Positions 10,650-21,237 of a stretch of 64,000 bases of DNA are shown piece after piece; the first letter of the stretch is position 1; each line of letters opens with the position of its first letter. Location of the stretch: NCBI GenBank assembly GCA_037976565.1, contig CP137681.1, positions 30,818,707 to 30,882,706 on the forward strand. Reading direction: 5' to 3'. The translations under genes and the position numbers were made by a program. Origin of the DNA: Mesocentrotus franciscanus. Lineage: Eukaryota; Echinodermata; Echinoidea; Camarodonta; Strongylocentrotidae. The notes below the pieces were generated by a model. It worked only from the letters and a program-made list of their open reading frames with translations. It searched no databases and had not been told where the DNA came from.

Positions 10650-10935
10650 TCAATATTTACTAACTTTTTTTACGGCGGCACGGGCAGCAGCCGCGCCTGC
10701 CTTAGCGGGTGTCGCATAACCGGCTGCTCCAGCAGCTTGAAGCGTAGCGACCAAACCCCCTACGGCCCCACCTCCCCCACTGGCTGACATCAGTCTCGCG
10801 GCAATTGACCCAGCAGCTATCCCGCTGGATGTAAAGCCGGCAGCAGCAAGCGCTATGGGTCCTCCAACGGCAAATGCTGCGGCTGTTCCAGCACTCCACA
10901 GGACGTCTGACAGCAGGCCGGCATTGGCGCTGCTC
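10650..10935 (-). pseudogene. ISG12 (IFI6/IFI27)-like terminal exon, copy A
   Basis: Reading minus from the acceptor TTCAG|GAGCAGC (exon starts 10,935), the frame stays open to TGA at 10,652-10,650. It gives about 94 residues, including VGGPIALAAAGFTSSGIAAG and LVATLQAAGAAGY. This is the glycine/alanine-rich hydrophobic core of the Ifi-6-16 family, small membrane-associated proteins induced by interferon in vertebrates. The usual NGGG motif reads SGGGG here. The C-terminus is Ala/Lys-rich. Only the last exon is visible: no ATG precedes it and no upstream exon was found before the LINE at 11.1 kb. The frame and splice site are intact, so it may be an exon of a working gene; I mark it pseudogene because the rest is missing from the window. 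Confidence 0.65.
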
Positions 10936-11192
10936 CTGAACGAGAGTAATTCAGAGACAGGAAAGTTACGGCAATTAGAACATGATCATGGTATTGATTA
11001 CAATGATTCAAATTCATATTCAATTTTTATGGATTGAAATCCAAAAAGGGGCAATTATCAGAGGGGAAAAGGGCACTTAATATTAAAAACAAAGAAAGGA
11101 AATAATATAATATTTTACGATTTATTCAGCCTTCAGAACCATGTTGACTTTCCGACCCACTCATCAGGTCATACATTAGACTTGATTATAAC

Positions 11193-12375
11193 TGGTCAAG
11201 ATGATGGCATTGAATCCGGATTATAACTGGTCGAGATCATGGCATTGCATCCAGAATATAACTGGTCGAGATGATGGCATTGCATCCAGTTTATAACTGG
11301 TCGAGATGATGGCATTGCATCCAGTTTATAACTGGTCGAGATGATGGCATTGCATCCAGATTGTAACTGGTCGAGATGATGGCATATTGCATCCAGATTA
11401 TAACTGGTCGAGATGATGGCATTGCATCCAGTTTATAACTGGTCGAGATAATAATAATAAGAATTAACAACATTTGTATAGCGCTTATCACAAAATATGT
11501 CTCTAAGCGCTTAAGAAAAATAGAAAGAGAAGGAATTACAGCCAAATATTTAATTATACATAATAGATAGTGGACAATCGAGGGGGCTGCATATGCAAAT
11601 GAAAATGCTATTTAACAAAAAAGTAGGTTTTTAACATGGATTTGAATTTGTCTGTTGAATCTGCTTGTTTTATACATTGAGGTAAATTGTTCCAGAGTTG
11701 AGGGGATGCTGCATAAAAAGTTCGGGAACCATAAGACTGGGTATTGGTGGCAGGAACTATTAAGAGTGATTTCTTGTTTGAGCGCAGGTTGCGAGAGGGT
11801 AAGTATTCTGATATCAGCCTTTGAAGGTAGACTGGAGCTGTTTTTGTCAAACATTGGAAAGTCAGCAAGAGGATCTTAAAATCAATTCGTTCCCGGACTC
11901 TTAGCATGTGAAGCTCCCTCAACAGTGGAGTGATGGACTCACGTGAACGACGCTTTGCAATAAGTCTAGCAGCTGAATTTTGCACTCTCTGCAATTTGTT
12001 AATTTGTGCATCAGGAAGACCATACAGAAGACTGTTGCAAAAGTCAATACGAGACATGACCAGTGACTGAACAAGTCTCTGGGTGGTCTTTTTAGTAAGA
12101 AACTGACGGATGCTACCGATTTTATGCAACGCAAATGAGGCAGATCTGCATATGATGGCATTGCATCCAGATTATAACTGGTCGAGATGATGGCTTTGCA
12201 TCCAGTTTATAACTGGTCGAGATGAAGGCATTGCATCCAGATTATAACTGGTCGAGATGATGGCATTGCATCCAGTTTATAACTGGTCGAGATGATGGCA
12301 TTGCATCCAGATTATAACTGGTCGAGATGATGGCATTGCATCCAGATTATAACTGGTCGAGATGATGGCATTGCA
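11193..12375. repeat. 35-bp minisatellite grown out of the LINE endonuclease region
   Basis: About 14 copies of a 35-bp unit (TATAACTGGTCGAGATGATG then GCATTGCATCCAGAT), seven before and seven after the LINE fragment at 11,449-12,151. The first unit overlaps the LINE coding sequence for LDLIITGQDDGIES, and the last runs straight into the downstream LINE coding, so the unit arose by tandem expansion within the LINE. 35 is not a multiple of three, so the expansion destroys the frame. Confidence 0.9.
11449..12151 (-). mobile_element. 5'-truncated CR1/L2-type LINE inserted in the minisatellite
   Basis: On the minus strand a 173-residue open frame (12,129-11,608) covers the C-terminus of ORF2: QRLVQSLVMSRIDFCNSLLY, LQRVQNSAARLIAKR, RIDFKILLLTFQCL and SPQLWNNLPQCI. 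The 3' end carries GCGCTTATCACAAAATATG and an (ATT)n tail at 11,449. The frame is uninterrupted, so it is younger than its host LINE. Junctions on both sides lie within the 35-bp unit. Confidence 0.9.
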
Positions 12376-14480
12376 TCCAGATTTTGGAACTTTAGCTATC
12401 TACCTTCTGATCATATTGCTGTGACTTGTTTGTTGAGTATGGGTCGGCCGAAATTTAATGTCATCAAGAAACATTTTTCAAGTCGGAATCTTTAGGACAT
12501 TGACTAAGAGAGCTTTCTTCGTGATCTTACATCTGTTGTTGATGTTGATGTTGCCGATGACATTGATTTCCTAACATCCTTTTAGGATTTGGCAATGCGA
12601 AAGTTCTTGATTCTCATGCACCAATCACTGACAGAGACATCATTATCCGTCCTAATGCGTCATGGTACACTCGATCCATCTATACCTCGGGAAAAACAAC
12701 TTCTGCGTCGCTGTGAACGGCGCATGCTAAAGTCTGGACTGCAAGTTGACAAGGAAATCTACAAATCACAATGCCGGTGATACTATCATCATCTATCACA
12801 GGCTGGATCTGACGTCAAAGACGACTTAGACGACTTTTGACAAAACGTGAAGATGATGAAATTTTGGCAAATGAATTTGCGAGATTTTTTTCACCACAAG
12901 ATTAAAAGGCTGAGAGATGAACTTGGTTAATAACATAACAATACGGTTCTCTCTATTGACTTATCTAGAAATTGTCTTTCTTCAATGGTGGTGTTTGACG
13001 GTCACTGAGGATGAAGTCAGAGGAATATTAAAATCATCACTCACCAAGACTTGTGCCTCGATATATCACCTCCACAGATCACAGTGTCGATTAATGTCAG
13101 TCTTGGCTCCGCAGTGTCATGCCTGCAAGTCTAAAGAGAGCAGCTGTTGTCACGTGTGACGCTTCTAACGAATATCTGTCAAACTACCGTCCTATCTCAA
13201 ATCTCAGTTTTCTTGGAAAGCTGACCGAAAAGGCGGCATCTCACTGACAACAATATCCAAAGCCCTCTACAGTCGGCATATAGACGGTTTCACAGTTGAA
13301 ACTGCACTTGTCCGTGTCCAGAAAGACATTTTTTTAACTTTCGATCAAAGAAAGGAGGTTCTTCTCATCTTGCTGGATTTCAGTTCGGCTTTTGACACTA
13401 TCGACCATGCCATTTTGCCTGATCGACTGCAACATCGTTTTGGACTAGATGGCATAGTTCTCAAATGGCTGACATCCTACCTGTCTGAGTGGTCCCATGT
13501 TGTGCAGGTTAAGGACGCATTATCTAATCCTGTCAGCATTGAATGTGGTGTGCCTCAAGGGTCAGTCGCCGGGCCACTACTTTATACGCTTTACAGCGCT
13601 CCTATCACCGAGATCGTTGCTTCCCATGAACTGAATTCGATGCTATATGCTGATGGCATGCAAATATATGTCACTTATTCTGGATGTGATCAGCAGGCAG
13701 CCATTCGAAAAGTTAGTGATTGTCTGAGAGATAATCATAGTGTCGTGGGCGCGTACTAACAAATTAAAGTTCAATGCCTTATCAGTGAGCTTGAGTCCAC
13801 TTTTCATCCAGGTTTAATCCTTCTTTGTATCCTGCTTGTGTAACGGTTGATGGCTTAAATGTTCCAGAGACAACAATTGCAAGGAAACTGGGTGTATATA
13901 TGGATCAAAATTTACAACTCAGAAACCATGTCACAATTCCCTGACGTTCTGCAATGTCTGCAATTAGACAAATCGGGCAGATAAGGAATTTTCTTGGTAA
14001 GAAAACGACTGAAAAACTTATTCACGCGTGCGTTTTTTCCAGGATCGATTCCTACAATGCTCTCCTTTTTGGCTTACCTGAGATAAATATTAGAAAACTG
14101 CAAATATTGCAGAACAGTGCTGCAAGACTTGTAGCACGTGTAAATGGTAGGGATCCCATGTTGTCACGCCCTCACTGGTGACCCATAGTAGATATAATTA
14201 TTTATAAAGTTACAATGTTGTGCCACAAAGTAATCGCTCACAAACCCTTTTTTACTTCTTTGACTGAATTACTCCATAATTATGTACCTAGTAGAAATCT
14301 ACGTTCCTCGAGTAAAAATTTGCTTTCTGTTCCGACCACTAGTCTGGCGATCGTGCCTTTTTAGCCGCAGCACCTATCTTGTGGAATGGGCTTCCTGACC
14401 GACTTCAGGAGGTCACGAGCACGTAGGGTTTCGTGAGGGCCTTGAAAACTAATTTGTTTGCAAGAACTTCATGAGGGTGT

Positions 14481-15485
14481 TCTGCTTATGGTTTTCTCTG
14501 GGTTTGTTGGGAGCTTGTTCCACATGGTAGATGCATTCCTCACAATATTGGCTATTTTCACACATACGTAATTATTGCTTTCATTATGTTATTATTATCT
14601 GGTTAAATAGCTCTTATACACAATTAAAGGGGTTCAAAAACGTCCATTTTGGGCCATTTTCAAGAAAAAGGGAACTTTTTCAAAATGGTTCAAAATCCTG
14701 CTTTACGCGCCGGTAAACGCGTTTAGGGGTATTTTTTCTAGCCCTCAGGGCCAGACCGGGAACAAACAAAAAAGGGGGTAATAATTGCCCATTGGCGAGA
14801 CTACCGGCCGCCGCCTAGCTAGTTATAGCAAAGATGATAGACGTGCGGCGCTCTATCATCTTTGGTTATAGTGTGGACGACGGCCGCGAGAGGTAGCTTA
14901 TCTAGCTAGGTAGCTATTATCGAGTCGATAGCATGGCATGGTATGCATATCGCATAGAGTCTTTTTATATTATTATGCATAGTAGAATAGTAACTGCTCA
15001 TTGTACATTGTGTACTTTTTGTAAACACTACATGTACTTTATATAAAAAATATATCAAATTTGAAATTTAATTCTTTTTTTCAAAGAAAGGACTAATGAT
15101 GGCTGTGCATTAAACCCATTTGGAAGTGTACAGGTTGATGTTATTGCTTCTCTATTGAAATAATTTTTTTTTACATTGTGAATTTTACATCCGAAGCACA
15201 ATTTGATTTATTTTACATTGTCAACAACTTAAATGGTAATTGCTATATCGCACTTCAAAATGCTCAAGGGGTTACAATTTTACAATACTTGTTTAGAAGT
15301 ACATTTTTTTTTAAATACCCGTTTAGGGTGTGAATTTTCGGGAAAAAACACGCGAAATCCTCATTTAGGGTGTATTTTGGCTTCAGAAGAAATCCTCGTT
15401 TAGGGGGTGTCTGGAAAACCTGTGGTCACGCATGCTTACAGTATTTCTACATGACTGAGACCCCCGGGGCTACCCTGCTAAGGGC
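14481..15485. other. Repeat-like region with TTTAGGG(G)TGT motifs
   Basis: GCGTTTAGGGGTATTTT, CGTTTAGGGTGTGAATTTT, CATTTAGGGTGTATTTT and CGTTTAGGGGGTGTC occur at 14,716-15,410, probably ends of a decayed element family. No protein domain is seen. Confidence 0.4.
14808..14912. repeat. Compound hairpin
   Basis: CAAAGATGATAGA and TCTATCATCTTTG form a perfect 13-bp stem around a 10-base loop. Outside it, GTTATAG/TTATAG, CGGCCG and CTAGCTAG motifs recur on both sides. It could be the hairpin of a small foldback element; a small-RNA precursor is also possible but unsupported. Confidence 0.55.
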
Positions 15486-15489
15486 TAAT

Positions 15490-15590
15490 AGTTCAGTAGT
15501 TGTTGTAGTGGTAGTAGAAGCAGTAGTAGTAGTAGTAGTAGTAGTAGAGTAGTAGGAGTAGTAGTAGTAGTAGTAGAGTAGTAGTATATA
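15490..15590. repeat. (GTA)n microsatellite
   Basis: Mostly GTAGTAGTA with a few AGA/GAG interruptions. Confidence 0.9.
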
Positions 15591-15751
15591 CTTACAAGAT
15601 AAGAAGCACGAGAAAAAAAACAGCCAACTTCTTCATGATTATTGAGATGATGATCGCTTTCCAATGAAACTGATAAGTGGTAAAAAAGAGAGATTTAAAA
15701 AAAGACGAGAATTAAAAAAAATGCGGGGAGAATATTTAATGATGACGTCGA

Positions 15752-16465
15752 TAATAATGGTGGTGGTGATGATGGTGATGGTGGTAATGATGGTGATAAT
15801 GGTGATGATGATGACGATGGTGATGGTGATGATTCAAAATTCAAGATTCAAGATTCAAATGTTATTGTCCACGTTAAAAAACAAAGAAATTTGGCCTCCG
15901 CTGGCAAGATAACAATCAATACCATAAAAATACATGAATGTGCACCAAACAAAACATCGATTAGATTTACAAACAAATTTGAATACATTATGACAAAAGT
16001 AAAGACCTACGCTAAAGAAGAGGAGATAGCAGAGTAATATGATAGACCGAAAAGGAATGAAGGAAGAACTCCTTTAGTTTTCTCAGAAAGTACAATCTTT
16101 GGCTTGATTAACTAGCTACAATCTGTGAGTTTATATTCCAATTTAGCTTCTCGTCAACAACTGTTCCCAAGTATTTATATTCTGAAACCTGTTCGAAACA
16201 CTGACCATGGATAACCAAAGATTCATGTAATTGGGGTTGGGGTGAGCGGCGGAAGTCAAAAATAATTTCCTTAGTTTTGTTTACATTCAGGACCAAATGA
16301 CGACTATTGCACCAGTCAACAAACTGTTTGACTTGCTCAAAATAAACCCTAGCATCATTCAGTAGAAATCCACTAATGACAGTTTCATCGGCGTATTTGA
16401 TTATTGCACAGTTGGATTCTGACATTTTACATGACGGTGTTGATGATGATGGTGGTGATGATGAT
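15752..16465. repeat. (GATGGT)n microsatellite split by a LINE
   Basis: GATGGTGATGGTGGT-type repeats at 15,752-15,833 resume as GATGATGATGGTGGTGATG at about 16,440-16,465, on the other side of the LINE fragment. Confidence 0.8.
15834..16435 (-). mobile_element. LINE fragment, end of reverse transcriptase plus 3' tail
   Basis: A 105-residue minus frame (16,425-16,108) has IIKYADETVISGF, FVDWCNSRHLVLNVNKTKEI and FDFRRSP, then YKYLGTVVDEKLNW. This is the palm/thumb junction of a Rex1/CR1-like reverse transcriptase. YADE replaces YADD. The 3' non-coding end finishes in tandem ATTCAAG (15,836-15,857). It is inserted in a GATGGT microsatellite. Confidence 0.85.
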
Positions 16466-16757
16466 TCAAATTCAAATTCAATTATTTCACATCTCTTAAA
16501 AATGCAATGTATGCAGCAATAAGCAATCTATCAACAGCATTGTACAGAAAAACGCAAATGATCGAAAATGAGAAAAGATGCGTACACTAGCTGTGATGAA
16601 GTGGATGTGAGGGAGTAGCAAAGGTCATTGACCTGTCAAGGCTAATCCCCGTATTAACATTCATCACTGTCAGAAATCAAACGTTACAATAATACAATAT
16701 ACATGAATATAAGACTAGACAAGCTCGTCCAAAGCTGTATGAAAAAGAGAAAATATT

Positions 16758-17160
16758 TTCGAAAAACAAGCATGTAATTTCTCCCTGAATAAGCATTTTG
16801 TCAAAGGAAATTGCGCAATACTCTCTTTTCCTCGTTCGTTTATCCACAGAAACTTTACGGGAAAGAAACATGAAATTTCTTCTTGAGTAAGAATTTTGTC
16901 ATAGGAAATTGCGCAATACTCTATTTTCCTCCTTCGTTTATCCACAGAAACTTTTAGGGAAACAAAACATGAAATTTCTTCGTGAAAAAGCATTTTGTCA
17001 TAGGAAATTGCGCAATACTTTCTTTTCCTCGTTCGTTTATCCACAGAAACTTTTCGGAAAAAAAACATGAATATTTTTTCTTGAATAAGCATTTTGTCAT
17101 AATAAATTGCGCAATACTCTCTTTTCCTCGTTCGCTCGTCCACAAAACATAAGCAATTTC
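16758..17160. repeat. 98-99-bp tandem repeat, about four units
   Basis: Units starting near 16,793, 16,891, 16,990 and 17,089 share ATTTTGTCATAGGAAATTGC and CGTTTATCCACAGAAACTTT. Because most units are 99 bp (3 x 33), the minus strand stays open for 176 codons (17,245-16,715) as a 33-residue repeat. It matches no known repeat protein, and I treat it as a repeat rather than a gene. Confidence 0.8.
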
Positions 17161-17527
17161 CGTGCCTTCCTGTCACGATTTTCCGGCAATTGTTAGTATC
17201 CTTGTAGATCATAAGGTTTAACCTTTTTAAATCCACCCTCCCCACCCCCCCCCCCCAAAAAAAATGAAGACCGTAATTCAGCCTTAACGAATCCCCTTAA
17301 TCTAAGTAATAATAATAATAATAATAATAAAAACGGGGCTTATAAAGGTGCCAGGTAAAAATGTCAGAGGTATAATGTCAGAGGAAAATATTTCAGAGGC
17401 ATATACATGTACAACAAAAACGTCGGTATACAAATCAATGCCGTCATAATATCTCGGCACTTTATCACTCAAAAATAACGTTTAACATTGACCCCCTCAG
17501 GGCCTAAGGCCTAAAAAAAAAAAAAAT

Positions 17528-18125
17528 GTTGTATTGCCCTGTGCGACCGACCCCAAAATCTGAAAATGTAAGGTCGGCTTTTAAAAAAAAAAATTCTCAC
17601 CGTTTTTTAGATTTTTTTTTTTATAATGAATAAAAAAAAGTATGTATTTTGTTTGTTTAAATGGGATATAAATGCATAAAATCATCAAATTATTACCAAA
17701 TTCTCACTCGTCTTCTGCCCTAGTTTCAAAATCCTACTTGCGTTTATGCAAGTAGACTCCGGCCTCGTGTACGTGTATATACCATGCACTGCACCAGCTA
17801 GAAACCAGATTTGGGCGGCGTTCCCGGTTTTGAATTTTTTGGACGGCGGTCGCTGTTTAGAGATTTACGGAAACGGAAACATGAACATGATTCGCCGCTA
17901 CCAGAAGAGCACTGAACTTCTCATCCGAAAATTACCATTCCAGCGTCTAGTGCGTGAGATTGCACAGGACTTCAAGACAGAGCTACGTTTCCAGAGTTTC
18001 TTGTTGTACTGAGCGAGGCGGAAACATGACACATTTTGAAGGCATTAAACAAAAAAAAGTTTAAAACAAAAAAAAAAAATTCCGACCGATCGACCCATGT
18101 TTTGGCACCTAAAGGGCAACACAAT
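17528..18125. mobile_element. Putative element enclosing the histone H3 fragment
   Basis: After an A14 run, TGTTGTATTGCCCTGTG with GACCGACCCC at the left is mirrored at the right by GACCGATCGACCC and AGGGCAACACA, which suggests diverged inverted ends. Other sequence inside is unrecognised. Confidence 0.4.
17890..17997 (+). pseudogene. Histone H3 core fragment
   Basis: 36 codons read [20 protein letters not shown] then [16 protein letters not shown]. This corresponds to about residues 51-86 of histone H3 (a 136-residue family), including the helix that follows the N-terminal tail. One visible change is Glu for the usual Asp in FKTDLRF. Before it the frame is unrelated; after it the frame reads FLLY and stops. 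An 11-bp direct repeat CGGAAACATGA sits on each side (17,874-17,884 and 18,019-18,029). Tail, fold completion and promoter are missing, so it cannot make a histone. It is a captured or retroposed fragment. Confidence 0.85.
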
Positions 18126-18240
18126 GGTGATGATGATGATGATAATGATGATGATGATGGCGATGGTGGTGGTGATGATGATGGTGATGGTGATGGTGGT
18201 GATGATGTTGGTGATGGTGCATGATGATGATGATGATGAT
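18124..18240. repeat. (GATGGT/GAT)n microsatellite
   Basis: Imperfect GATGATGGTGATGG repeats. Frames across it are Asp/Gly- or Met-rich artefacts. Confidence 0.9.
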
Positions 18241-18835
18241 GTAAGTCTCATCTCAGTGACCATTACATTGATGTATGCGTCAAGTGCCATCACTATTCGT
18301 GTTTTACAATGGTATTTCAACGAAATGTTGGGTCATGTAACCCAACACTAATTCTTAGATCAGATAGCGTGCTTTACAAAGTACTCAAAACTTGATAACG
18401 TGATTACGTGAGTGATCGCTATAAGCTCGACAGATTACATATGCGAAAACATTCGAAGACGCATGGCCTGGGGAAAAGAAGACAGCCATCTGGGGAAAGG
18501 TGACAACTAAGAAGAAGAAAAAGAAGAGAGGGCAGTCTACAAATGAAGATCGGAGAAAATTAAGAGAAATAATATCAATAATAATAATATATCAATACAC
18601 AATCTACTTACCAAACTCGATATCCGCTCCTTGTTCAGTGCATTTGATAACCAATATTATGTGACAGTAAATGAAAGAAGTGCGTTGGGAGTGCACTTAT
18701 GTACCAGATTTTGAAGTGACGTATACAACTTCAGTAATTTTCAAAGTCTAATCTTGCTTAATTACGTCATACGTGACGTCACGAAACGTATCACAAGCGG
18801 TACAACTGGCAAACACCGTTTTCACGAAGTGCTCT

Positions 18836-19390
18836 CCCCAGTCGAAATAAAATAGTCAAAAACTACAAAAAAAATACATGAAAAATAGACCAAGAAAATA
18901 TATTTTCTCACTATTTCGTCTCTCTTAAAATAGATGGAAAATAGTCCAGAAATAGATTAAAAATAGAAAAAAAATAGCAAAAAAATATATTTTTAGGTTA
19001 TATGTTTTGGAACGCTTGAAAAATAGCGAAAAATAGAAAAATATACAGAAAATATATGAAATAAAATAGTCTAAAACTATATATAAAAATATATGAAAAA
19101 TATATTTTCTCACTATTTCTTCTCTTTAAAAATTAGATGGAAAATAGTCCAGAAATAGATTAAAAATAGAAAAAAAATAGCAAAAAATATATTTTTAGGT
19201 TATATGTTTTGGAACGCTTAAAAAAATAGCGAAAAAATAGAAAAATATACAGAAAATATATGAAATAAAATAGTCTAAAACTATATAAAAAAATTATGAA
19301 ATAAAATATATTTTCCCACTATTTTGTTACTCCAAGAAATAGCAAGAAAATAGGAAGGAAATATATGAGAAATATCTTTAAAATATATCC
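18836..19390. repeat. AAAATAG-type degenerate array, left
   Basis: Two longer units (about 18,880-19,080 and 19,090-19,315) share AGATGGAAAATAGTCCAGA and GGTTATATGTTTTGGAACGC. The related array is at 26,810-27,660. Confidence 0.85.
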
Positions 19391-19495
19391 AGACTGCAGT
19401 CACCATCACAATACACTCTCTATATCATCATCTATGACCCTCTCACAATCACATCACCCCTAAAAAAGAGCTGACAACACTCACTTAACCTTTCA

Positions 19496-19640
19496 GATTA
19501 GTGGAGACAAATTTAAGCTACAAGTATTGAAAGAAATCGTTAAAATATATACAGTGTACGATCTGGAACATGAATTTAATGGTATATACATCAATGAATT
19601 TGTACAGCTGATAATGGAAAAAGCATGGACCCTATAAAAG
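19496..19640 (+). CDS. Candidate terminal exon, unknown protein
   Basis: After a good acceptor (TTAACCTTTCAG|ATTAGTGG) a frame of about 46 codons includes GDKFKLQVLKEIVKIYTVYD and EFVQLIMEKAW, then stops. It has coding-like composition but no recognised family. The opposite strand is also open, so it may be chance. Confidence 0.25.
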
Positions 19641-20226
19641 ATGCCTGAAAATTTGGCTTATGTTGAGATCTTGTTTTATCCTAGATGGATATAAAAATAA
19701 AAAAGGACAATGTAGAAAAGAATATGCATCCTAATATTAAACTTTTTTGGCAAGTACAGTGAAAGGAATTGTAGCACATAATGTATATAAAAAGATAAAT
19801 AACGATTAACCTTTCGCAAATAATATTTATATAATATACAGCTCGGAAAATAATTATTAGACCACAAAGTATCGGGCGCATAGATATATGAAATCTGTAT
19901 ATTTTTGATGGGCTCAATCAGTGGGTTATGAAATCACCACTGGTACAGTGGTACTAATGGTGGAATCTTGGATAAGAATTCTAAAAACAGTGGTATACAC
20001 ATATTCTTTTTTCGCTAAAAGTGTCCAGATAGCCATTTTCGGACGATTTTGTGGTCCATTAGGTTAAACTAGTGTTTTCCAGCATTTATGTGATGTGAGT
20101 CAAATTTTGAAACCCGGAAGGGTCGACTTTTAATCAAGAGTTGTTTTACATTTTTGATAAACGAATACAAGTAAATATCAAATGAATGTCAACCCAGTGT
20201 TCAGTGAAGAAAGGTTCAAAACTTAC

Positions 20227-20395
20227 CTCACTTGACCACAATGTCTGAAAATACTTGTTTGGCCCAATGGACCACATAATTGGCACCAACGTGGCCATGT
20301 GGGCACTGTTAATTGGGAAAAACATGTGTACATCTTTGTAATCAGCACATTTTATCCCTGAATCCACCAGAAGGACTATGTAATCCAGTGATTGA
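20227..20395 (-). CDS. Candidate internal exon, unknown protein
   Basis: On the minus strand a frame ends at a strong donor (AGTGAG|GTAAGT, 20,227/20,226) and includes DYIVLLVDSGIKCADYKDVH, NSAHMATLVPIMWSIGPNKY and FQTLWSSE. The acceptor is unclear. It could be a downstream exon of the minus-strand gene at 21.2-23.2 kb. No domain is recognised. Confidence 0.35.
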
Positions 20396-20455
20396 ATCCA
20401 CCAAAAGATTAATATTTTTGTACTAATATAAATGTTCTAATTTTGGGCATATATA

Positions 20456-20576
20456 CAGTCAACTCTGACTTATGCAAGGTCAAAACAATGGAAAATAAAG
20501 AGAAAAGACTAATATAACACCTTCGACTTAGGCCTGCATTCATCTTATGCAAATTCGACTTAGGCAGAGTTGACTG
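20456..20576. mobile_element. pogo/Tigger-like MITE, 121 bp
   Basis: Ends CAGTCAACTCTG and CAGAGTTGACTG are flanked by TA on both sides, with subterminal GACTTATGCA and CGACTTAGGC. Both the TA duplication and this terminal pattern are typical of pogo/Tigger mariner relatives. Confidence 0.75.
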
Positions 20577-20934
20577 TATGTGATAGATAGGTTTCTGTAA
20601 AATTAAATAAATATACATGAAAATGTATCATACCGGTAAATACCAAACATGACATTCTTTGGCACATAAAAATTATTTTAAAAAACTTTCCAGTATTGTG
20701 CATATATATGCATCCCTATACATGTTATGGCAAGCTACTGAAAGGCAAGGAAAATATTTGCACTGAATATAATAAAATAATATAACATTTTATAAACATA
20801 TATGAAAAGTACATCTATTATAACACACTGGGGCAGAATGCAGCTATTGTTTGGCAGTTGATATACAAAAACATTGATGGACATTATACTTTACCCCCCC
20901 CTCCATAACAAAAACACTTAAAGATGAAAAAAAA

Positions 20935-21237
20935 AATACAAGAGACCTGTCACAGTGGGTCTTTAGCTTACCTGAGCATGCAGCTTTGCAAGCTGGGCAC
21001 TTTGATCATTTTTCTTCAGTAAATTGAGATACCCTTCACACATTGATGACTCCTACCAAGTTCAGTTACAATAATCTACCAATTATGTTTTTTCAAGAAG
21101 ACAATAATGTTGATTTGGCTTTTCTTTGCTGCCCCCTGATGCACCACCCCACTTGAACAAATTAAGATCCCCTTACTTTTAAGAGATGACTCCTGCCAAG
21201 TTTGGTCAAAATCTACTTTATGCGTTCTGAAGAAGAT
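20935..21237. repeat. Dispersed repeat fragment, two diverged sub-units
   Basis: GATGACTCCTACCAAGTTCA and GATGACTCCTGCCAAGTTTG head two related sub-units, followed by TTTAGCTTACCTGAGC at the low end. Similar wording is widespread in marine invertebrate repeats. It truncates the decayed minus-strand gene. Confidence 0.5.

Larger units (their letters stand above)
8198..11037. repeat. Segmental duplication copy A (direct copy of about 51,640-53,455)
   Basis: From the ACT-rich edge through TAAGCGCTTAACAGTATTACC to the ISG12 exon and ATGGA(C/T)TGAAATCC, this stretch is collinear with 51,640-53,455 in the same orientation. It carries two extra pieces absent from copy B, about 8,571-8,935 and 9,920-10,581. 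Divergence looks higher than in the inverted duplication. The first few hundred bases resemble a LINE/SINE 3' tail. Confidence 0.8.
11113..14480 (+). mobile_element. Decayed CR1/L2-type LINE, plus strand
   Basis: The first recognisable coding is the end of the endonuclease domain (about 11,113-11,200: HVDFPTHSSGHTLDLIITG). After the minisatellite come DHIAVTCLL (about 12,405), a broken linker, then the reverse transcriptase. At 13,280-13,760 it includes FSSAFDTIDH, GVPQGSVAGPLLYTLY and YADG. The last replaces the catalytic YADD, so the enzyme is dead. The C-terminal region (13,954-14,440) has RNFLGKKTTEKLI, LLFGLPE, LQNSAARLV and ILWNGLPDRLQ. Several stops and frameshifts separate these pieces. 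A LINE fragment in the opposite orientation interrupts it at 11,449-12,151. Confidence 0.9.

Noticed and set aside
18036..18351. Asp/Gly-, Met- and Ile/Thr-rich frames
   Set aside because: Translations of the GATGGT microsatellite.
20972..21052. Apparent 27-codon exon (minus) with TAG acceptor and CAG|GTAAGC donor
   Set aside because: It lies in a dispersed repeat with a sister sub-unit that lacks the sites; the TTTAGCTTACCTGAGC end is repeat sequence.
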